Under the pieces are notes generated by a model. That model was not told the DNA's origin, did not search any database, and saw only the letters and a program-made list of their open reading frames with translations. Below, piece by piece: positions 1 to 4,144 of a stretch of DNA of 6,097 nucleotides; within the stretch, counting starts at the first letter, position 1, and each line of letters begins with the position of its first letter. Position numbers and translations under genes: made by a program. The stretch comes from JBEIJQ01 sp040380145 (GTDB lineage: Bacteria; Bacteroidota; Bacteroidia; Chitinophagales; Saprospiraceae). The DNA lies in contig JBEIJQ010000170.1 of assembly GCA_040380145.1 (NCBI GenBank), positions 1 to 6,097 on the forward strand, read 5' to 3'.

Positions 1-303
1 GACGGACAGCCCGCCGCCGACATCGTCAAGGTCAACTATGTGCTGCGCGGATTGCGCGTACCGGCCGGCGAACACACCGTCGAGATGCGTTTCGAACCGC
101 GCTCGTACCACACCGGCCGCCTCGTGGGACTGTCCTGCAGCGCGCTTATGTTCGCGGGGCTGGGTTTTGCGATCTGGACGCTCGTGCGCAAAGGCGGCGC
201 TCCCACGGTGCCCACGGGCGATTACGAGCCGACACCTTCGGCGACCGCGACGGTGCGCAGAGAGAGCGGCGACGACCAAAAGCCGCCGCGCCGCCGCAGC
301 TGA
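1..303 (+). CDS. YfhO-family membrane protein, C-terminal 100 residues (5' end outside the window)
   Basis: The reading frame is open from base 1 and ends at TGA 301-303, so only the C-terminus is present. Visible residues 11-36 (VNYVLRGLRVPAGEHTVEMR and on to FEPRSY) match the periplasmic beta-rich segment that closes YfhO-family proteins, where a short hydrophobic-polar strand is followed by 'PAG-H-V-RFEP-S'. One membrane helix follows at about residues 41-62, then a 38-residue hydrophilic tail ending in a basic KPPRRRS. The family consists of large polytopic GT-C-like proteins; Bacillus subtilis YfhO is implicated in lipoteichoic acid glycosylation, but the role in Bacteroidota is not established. 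The methyltransferase gene starts 14 bases downstream, so the two are probably cotranscribed. Family assignment rests on a short segment and is moderately sure; any substrate is unknown. Confidence 0.72.
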   Translation, partial: DGQPAADIVKVNYVLRGLRVPAGEHTVEMRFEPRSYHTGRLVGLSCSALMFAGLGFAIWTLVRKGGAPTVPTGDYEPTPSATATVRRESGDDQKPPRRRS

Positions 304-317
304 ACACACACGAGGAA

Positions 318-1112
318 ATGGCCGAGTTCGATCCCATCGCCGAGGCGTACGACCGCACCTTCACCGACACGGTGACGGGCTGGGCGCAAAGGCGGTTGGT
401 CTGGGCGTATCTCAACAAGCTCTTGGAACGGCACGGCCGAGGCCGGGTGCTGGAAATCAACTGCGGCACGGGCGAGGATGCCTGTTTCCTCGCAGCCAAA
501 GGCTGCTCCGTCACGGCCACCGACCTCTCCGGCGAAATGGTGGCCCAAACCGCCCGCAAGGCCGCCGGACGCGGGCTGTCGGTCCGCACCGCGCGCCTCG
601 ACCTGTCGAATCCTGCCATGCCCTTTCCAGACGAAGGGCCCTACGATCTGGTGTTCTCCAATTTCGGGGGCCTGAACTGCCTGTCGCCCGATCGGATCGC
701 GGCGCTGCGTCCGAGCCTGACGGCCTGGCTGCGGCCCGGAGGGCGGTTCGTGGCGGTCTTCATGCCGCGTTTTTGTCCGATGGAGACCCTGTATTTTTTG
801 GCCAAGTTCTGTCCCGGGCAGGCCTTTCGCCGCTGGCGCGGCGGGCCCGTGAGCGCGCCGCTGGGCGGCGGGCACTTCGTGGACACCTGGTATTTTTCCC
901 CCGATGAATTTGCGCGGGCCCTCGCGCCGGATTTTACGGAGGCGCACCGTCGGGGCATCGGCATTGTGCTGCCCCCTTCTTATTTGGAACCTTTTTTCAG
1001 CAAAAAAATCAATTGGGGGAAAAAATTGGAGGCTTGGGAAAAAAAGTTGTCAGAACGGGCTTATTTTGCAGGGAGTTCAGACCACTGCCTGATGGATTTT
1101 GTCCGCGTCTGA
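318..1112 (+). CDS. class I SAM-dependent methyltransferase
   Basis: This 264-residue protein has a Rossmann-type methyltransferase core. Motif I is VLEINCGTGED (residues 44-54), the acidic end of strand 2 is in TATDLSGEM (66-74), an acidic LDLSN turn lies at 94-98, the motif IV-like strand is YDLVFSNFGGLN (109-120), and LRPGGRFV (138-145) matches the usual post-core strand. It should transfer a methyl group from S-adenosylmethionine in the cytoplasm; the acceptor is not evident. The C-terminal part (about 225-250) is Lys-rich and probably helical, and the protein ends in a SDHCLMDF motif. The ATG at 318 begins a family-typical 'FDPIAEAYD' N-terminus. GAGGA at 312-316 is too close to this ATG to be a normal ribosome binding site. 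An in-frame CTG at 300, overlapping the upstream stop, is a less likely alternative start. It lies between the YfhO gene and the radical SAM gene, probably in one operon. Confidence 0.9.
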   Translation: MAEFDPIAEAYDRTFTDTVTGWAQRRLVWAYLNKLLERHGRGRVLEINCGTGEDACFLAAKGCSVTATDLSGEMVAQTARKAAGRGLSVRTARLDLSNPAMPFPDEGPYDLVFSNFGGLNCLSPDRIAALRPSLTAWLRPGGRFVAVFMPRFCPMETLYFLAKFCPGQAFRRWRGGPVSAPLGGGHFVDTWYFSPDEFARALAPDFTEAHRRGIGIVLPPSYLEPFFSKKINWGKKLEAWEKKLSERAYFAGSSDHCLMDFVRV

Positions 1113-1156
1113 AAGGAAAAAATACACTTCCGTAAGCCTTTTCGCCCACCTCGTCT

Positions 1157-2584
1157 ATGCGCATCCTGTTCACCCACGGGTATTTCTTGTCCGAAGACCC
1201 CAAGGAACGAGAGATCATGCGGCCCTATCCGCCGTTGGGCATCCTGTACCTGTCGGCCTGGCTGGAAAAGCACGGTTTGCCGAACGAGGTTTTCGACACT
1301 ACTTTTTCCGAAAAAGAAAAACTCTGCGCCGATCTCGTGGCCCGTCCGCCGGCGATTTTGGCGGTGTACGCCAATTTGATGACCAAGCGCAACGTGATCG
1401 ATCTGCTGCGCTTCGTGCGCGGGGCCGAGGCGCTGCGCGAAACCGTGGTGGTGCTCGGCGGTCCCGACGTGACCCACAACGCCGAAAACTACCTCGACGC
1501 CGGTGCGCACGCCATCGTGATCGGCGAAGGGGAGGAAACGATGCGGGAAGTGGCCGAAACGGTGCGCGCGGGCAACCGCAGCGAGTTCGGGCATATTGCC
1601 GGTGTGGTGTACCGCAACGCCGAGGGCCACCTGATCCGCACCGTGGCCCGCGCCAAGATCAAGGACGTGGACCTGCTGCCCGTTCCGGCCCGCCACAAAA
1701 TAGACCTTGGGGCTTATCTCGCGGCTTGGAAAAACAAGCACGGACAGAGCGCCGTTTCGGTGAGCACCCAGCGCGGATGCCCCTATACCTGCCGTTGGTG
1801 CAGCACCGCCGTGTACGGGCAGAGCTACCGCCGTCGCTCGCCCCAGAGCGTGTGCGACGAACTGGAGCAGCTGCGCGCGACGTACGATTTCGATACCGTC
1901 TGGTTCGTGGACGACGTGTTCACCGTCAGCCACAAGTGGCTGGCGGCCTTTCGCGACGAACTGCGGCTGCGCGGGCTGCAAGTGCCGTTCGAATGCATCA
2001 CCCGCGCCGATCGGCTCAACGAAGAGGCCGTGGCCCTGCTCCGCGAGTGCGGTTGCTTCCGGGTCTGGATCGGCGCCGAAAGCGGTTCGCAGCGCATCAT
2101 CGACGCGATGGACCGCCGCGTGGCGGTGGAGCAGGTCCGGGAAATGATCCGCGCCGCCCGGCGCGAGGGCATCCAGACCGGCACCTTCATCATGCTGGGC
2201 TACCCCGGTGAAACGGAGGAAGACATCCGCGAAACGGTGCACCACCTCAAAAGCGCCAACCCTGATCTGTTCACGATCACCGTGGCCTACCCGATCAAGG
2301 GGACCGGCCTGTACGAAGAGGTGGAGGCGCTGCGGACGACCCATTTGCCCTGGGAAGAAAGCACCGACCGGGACATAGACTTCGTACGCACTTATCCGCG
2401 TCCGTACTACGATTACGCGGTGCGCTGGGTGGTCAACGAGGTGAACCTGCACAAGTTGCGCCTCGAAAGCCGGCACCTCGGCCCCGGCGGCTGGAAAACC
2501 CGGGCCAAGAGCTGGGTGGCCCGCCTCGGCATGTGGTACCATCGCCGCAACGCGCCCGCCGCCGCTGTCACACAGCCCTGCTGA
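1157..2584 (+). CDS. radical SAM protein with N-terminal B12-binding-like domain (BchE-like architecture)
   Basis: This 475-residue protein has the two-part build of the B12-binding radical SAM family. Residues about 1-160 form the Rossmann-like domain, with PPLGILYLSAWLE (25-37), VVVLGGPDVT (97-106) and VIGEGEETM (121-129). The radical SAM core starts near 200 with QRGCPYTCRWCS; Cys208, Cys212 and Cys215 form the CX3CX2C site for the [4Fe-4S] cluster. Core landmarks follow: WFVDDVF (249-255), the GAESGSQ segment (306-312) and FIMLGYPGETEEDI (344-357). The classical cobalamin DxHxxG motif is not seen; its expected place reads VFDTTFSEKEK (45-55), so B12 binding is uncertain. Family members catalyse methylations, ring closures or other radical chemistry; the reaction here is unknown. 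An in-frame TAA at 1133-1135 with no start codon between makes ATG 1157 the only plausible start. The gene begins 44 bases after the methyltransferase and its 3' end overlaps hemN by 17 bases, tail to tail. Confidence 0.9.
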   Translation: MRILFTHGYFLSEDPKEREIMRPYPPLGILYLSAWLEKHGLPNEVFDTTFSEKEKLCADLVARPPAILAVYANLMTKRNVIDLLRFVRGAEALRETVVVLGGPDVTHNAENYLDAGAHAIVIGEGEETMREVAETVRAGNRSEFGHIAGVVYRNAEGHLIRTVARAKIKDVDLLPVPARHKIDLGAYLAAWKNKHGQSAVSVSTQRGCPYTCRWCSTAVYGQSYRRRSPQSVCDELEQLRATYDFDTVWFVDDVFTVSHKWLAAFRDELRLRGLQVPFECITRADRLNEEAVALLRECGCFRVWIGAESGSQRIIDAMDRRVAVEQVREMIRAARREGIQTGTFIMLGYPGETEEDIRETVHHLKSANPDLFTITVAYPIKGTGLYEEVEALRTTHLPWEESTDRDIDFVRTYPRPYYDYAVRWVVNEVNLHKLRLESRHLGPGGWKTRAKSWVARLGMWYHRRNAPAAAVTQPC

Positions 2585-3914
2585 AAACGCGTCCCTCCGG
2601 TTTTTCTTCCCACAGGCGCGCGTCCAGTGCCATGCAGGCGTTGCGCAGGAAAGGGCGCCCTCTCGGCGTGACCCGCAGGTGGAAGGGGCCGTGTTCCAAC
2701 AACCCGTCGGCGACCATTTCCTCCAAGCGCAAAAGGCCTAGCGCCAAAGCCGGACATTCGGCCTCGGCCGGCGTCCAGCAGGTTTCGAAACGGCACATCA
2801 GATCGGTGATCAGGCGGCGGAACAAAAGATCTTCCTCCGTGTGGAGATGTCCGCGAAAAAAGGGGAAAACGCCCGCTTGGACCCGATCGAGGTAATCCTC
2901 GAGCTTTTTTTCGTTTTGCGCGAAAGCCGTCCAAGCGTCGCTGATGGCCGACACCCCGAGACCCACGAGCAGGCGCGTGTGCAGGGGCGTGTAGCCCATG
3001 AAGTTGCGGTGCAGCGCGCCCTCTTCGAGTGCGCGGTGCAGGGCATCCCCCGGCAGCGCGAAATGGTCCATTCCGATCTCGGTATAGCCGGCTTCCCCGA
3101 ACAGGCTCCGGCCCAGTTCGTACAGCCGGCGCTTGTCCTCGCCCTCGGGCAGATCGGCCTCGGAAAAGGCCCTTTGTCCGGGCTTCATCCAGGGTATATG
3201 CGCGTACCCGTAGAAGGCTATCCGCTCGGGCCGCAGCGCCGACACCTGTTCGAAGGTGCGCCGAATGTGCGCTTCCGTTTGTCGGGGCAGGCCGAACACC
3301 AGATCCACATTGATCGAGCGGTAGCCGATCCGGCGGGCCGTTTCGGCGGCCTTTTCCACTTCGGCCCAGGTCTGGTGGCGGTTGATGAGGCGAAGGATCT
3401 CCGGGTCGGTGTCCTGTACGCCGATGCTCACGCGGCCGAAACCCAGTTCGTGCAGCACCGACAGATGCTCCTCCGTGGTGCTGTTGGGGTGCGCCTCGAA
3501 GCTGAAACTGTGGTCGGCGGGCACTTCCGCGTCCTGCAAGATCTCGGAGATCAAGCGGCGCAGGTTTTCGGGCGAAAAAAAAGTGGGGGTACCGCCGCCG
3601 AGGTGCAGTTCGGACAGGACCGGCTTTTGGTCGAAAAGCCGCCGGTACTGCCCCCATTCGAGCAGCAGGGCATCGATGTAGGGCGTTTCCACGCCGTGGT
3701 TGCGGGTGATGCGGGTGTTGCATCCACAGTAGGTGCACAGGCTTTCGCAAAAAGGGAGGTGGATATACAGGCTGATCCGCCGGTCGCGCTCGAAAGTGGC
3801 CTTTACGCGCTTGGCCCACTCCCGATCCGAGGGCCTTTCCTTTTGCCAGCAGGGCACGGTCGGGTAACTGGTGTACCGGGGAGCGGCTACATTGTATTTG
3901 TTGATCAGCGACAT
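2568..3914 (-). CDS. hemN: oxygen-independent coproporphyrinogen III oxidase (HemN)
   Basis: The 448-residue product converts coproporphyrinogen III to protoporphyrinogen IX by radical oxidative decarboxylation of two propionate side chains, the anaerobic step of haem synthesis in the cytoplasm. Length is close to Escherichia coli HemN (457). The N-terminus KYNVAAPRYTSYPTVPCW (6-23) is diagnostic of HemN rather than the haem chaperone HemW. The cluster motif is CX3CX2CXC at Cys56, Cys60, Cys63 and Cys65, preceded by Tyr50. Further SAM-site equivalents are GGGTP (106-110), Glu140, Gln167 in GVQD, Arg179 in INRHQ, Asp204 in DLVFGLP, Ala238 and Ile324 in GVSAISD. The C-terminal domain with FMGYTP (305-310) and LRNACMALDARL (423-434) is complete. 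No ligand residue is missing. It is divergent from the TonB receptor gene and convergent with the radical SAM gene. No Shine-Dalgarno sequence precedes ATG 3914. A candidate promoter and a Crp/Fnr-like box lie upstream, which suggests oxygen or redox control. Confidence 0.96.
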   Translation of the reverse strand: MSLINKYNVAAPRYTSYPTVPCWQKERPSDREWAKRVKATFERDRRISLYIHLPFCESLCTYCGCNTRITRNHGVETPYIDALLLEWGQYRRLFDQKPVLSELHLGGGTPTFFSPENLRRLISEILQDAEVPADHSFSFEAHPNSTTEEHLSVLHELGFGRVSIGVQDTDPEILRLINRHQTWAEVEKAAETARRIGYRSINVDLVFGLPRQTEAHIRRTFEQVSALRPERIAFYGYAHIPWMKPGQRAFSEADLPEGEDKRRLYELGRSLFGEAGYTEIGMDHFALPGDALHRALEEGALHRNFMGYTPLHTRLLVGLGVSAISDAWTAFAQNEKKLEDYLDRVQAGVFPFFRGHLHTEEDLLFRRLITDLMCRFETCWTPAEAECPALALGLLRLEEMVADGLLEHGPFHLRVTPRGRPFLRNACMALDARLWEEKPEGRVFSRAV

Positions 3915-3937
3915 AAGGGCGGAAATCGGAAAAGGGG

Positions 3938-3947
3938 GGAATATTCC
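3938..3947. promoter_or_regulatory. perfect 10-bp palindrome at the predicted hemN transcription start
   Basis: GGAATATTCC is a perfect inverted repeat with no spacer. It starts just downstream of the candidate -7 element of the hemN promoter (3958-3951, minus strand) and covers the place where transcription would begin, a position where a bound repressor could block initiation. No known regulator consensus was recognised, and a 10-bp palindrome can arise by chance in a region of this size, so the functional reading is tentative. Confidence 0.2.
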
Positions 3948-3950
3948 TCA

Positions 3951-3982
3951 CAAAATTGGCAAGACCTGTTTGCGGCCCACAA
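3951..3982 (-). promoter_or_regulatory. candidate hemN promoter (Bacteroidota primary sigma type)
   Basis: Read on the minus strand, TTG (3982-3980) is followed by 21 bases and then CAATTTTG (3958-3951). The Bacteroidota promoter model is TTG or TTTG, 17-23 bases, TAnnTTTG. The -7 element matches five of its six specified bases (C for the first T) and the spacing is right. Transcription would start near 3945, giving a leader of about 30 bases before ATG 3914. The motif is short and degenerate, so it is only a candidate. Confidence 0.35.
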
Positions 3983-4000
3983 CGCCCGGGTCAGCGGGCG
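3983..4000. other. GC-rich hairpin upstream of the hemN promoter
   Basis: CGCCCG (3983-3988) and CGGGCG (3995-4000) form a perfect 6-bp stem around the loop GGTCAG. It abuts the candidate hemN -33 element and separates it from the Crp/Fnr-like box. No T tract follows on either strand, so it is not an intrinsic terminator. It could be an operator with 6-base arms or simply local GC sequence. Confidence 0.3.
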
Positions 4001-4002
4001 GG

Positions 4003-4016
4003 ATGATTTTGATCAC
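4003..4016. promoter_or_regulatory. candidate Crp/Fnr-family binding site
   Basis: The sequence ATGATTTTGATCAC contains TGAT (4004-4007), four bases and ATCA (4012-4015), the core of the FNR-type box TTGAT-N4-ATCAA; only the outermost pair differs. Its centre (4009.5) is about 60-66 bases upstream of the predicted hemN start, close to the class I activator position near -61.5. It is about 118 bases from the predicted receptor start, so hemN is the better target. Anaerobic hemN genes in several bacteria are activated by FNR, ANR or FixK. Whether this organism has such a regulator cannot be seen here. Confidence 0.35.
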
Positions 4017-4047
4017 CCTGGCACAGGGCGTGCCCGATATTTTTTTT
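4016..4047 (+). terminator. weak intrinsic terminator-like element, plus strand, with two alternative hairpins
   Basis: GGCAC (4020-4024) pairs with GTGCC (4030-4034) around a 5-base loop; CGATA and a run of eight T (4040-4047) follow. An overlapping hairpin, CCCTG (4016-4020) with CAGGG (4024-4028), would exclude the first. The 5-base gap before the T run weakens the terminator reading. There is no plus-strand gene directly upstream, so it would stop antisense transcripts across hemN or readthrough from the radical SAM gene, before the receptor promoter. Confidence 0.33.
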
Positions 4048-4088
4048 CCTTTTCCCCCAAAATAAGCCCCGGCCAAGTGCTTGAATTG

Positions 4089-4121
4089 TTTGGGTTGTTT
4101 ATTTTCGCCCTGAAAAATTTG
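4089..4121 (+). promoter_or_regulatory. candidate promoter of the TonB-dependent receptor gene (Bacteroidota type)
   Basis: TTTG (4089-4092) is followed by 21 bases and AAAATTTG (4114-4121). The -33 element is exact and the -7 element matches five of six specified bases of TAnnTTTG (A for the first T). Transcription would start near 4128, leaving a leader of about 17 bases. A second possibility, TTG 4081-4083 with TATTTTCG 4100-4107, has a shorter spacer of 16 bases. Surrounding sequence is clearly more AT-rich than the flanking genes, as expected for a promoter. Confidence 0.35.
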
Positions 4122-4144
4122 TTGACCTTATTAACCTACATCCG

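Noticed and set aside
1040..1046. Programmed -1 frameshift in the methyltransferase as an annotated event
   Set aside because: The heptamer is in frame, but the zero-frame C-terminus (SDHCLMDF motif) looks like a natural family ending and the slipped product has a similar length; no downstream stimulatory stem was seen. Kept only as a low-interest finding.
1061..2542. A 493-codon open frame on the minus strand opposite the radical SAM gene
   Set aside because: It is His-, Ala- and Gly-rich shadow sequence of a well-supported radical SAM enzyme.
2584..2604. AAAAC / GTTTT pairing just after the radical SAM stop as a terminator
   Set aside because: The stem is short, AT-rich, has an 11-base loop and no proper T tract after it.
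2568..3914. HemW (haem chaperone) instead of HemN
   Set aside because: The RYTSYPT N-terminus, the fourth Cys of CX3CX2CXC and the FMGYTP segment are HemN features that HemW lacks.
2413..3951. A 512-codon minus-strand open frame overlapping hemN in another frame
   Set aside because: It is Arg- and Pro-rich, typical of an off-frame reading of a GC-rich gene, and has no HemN motif.
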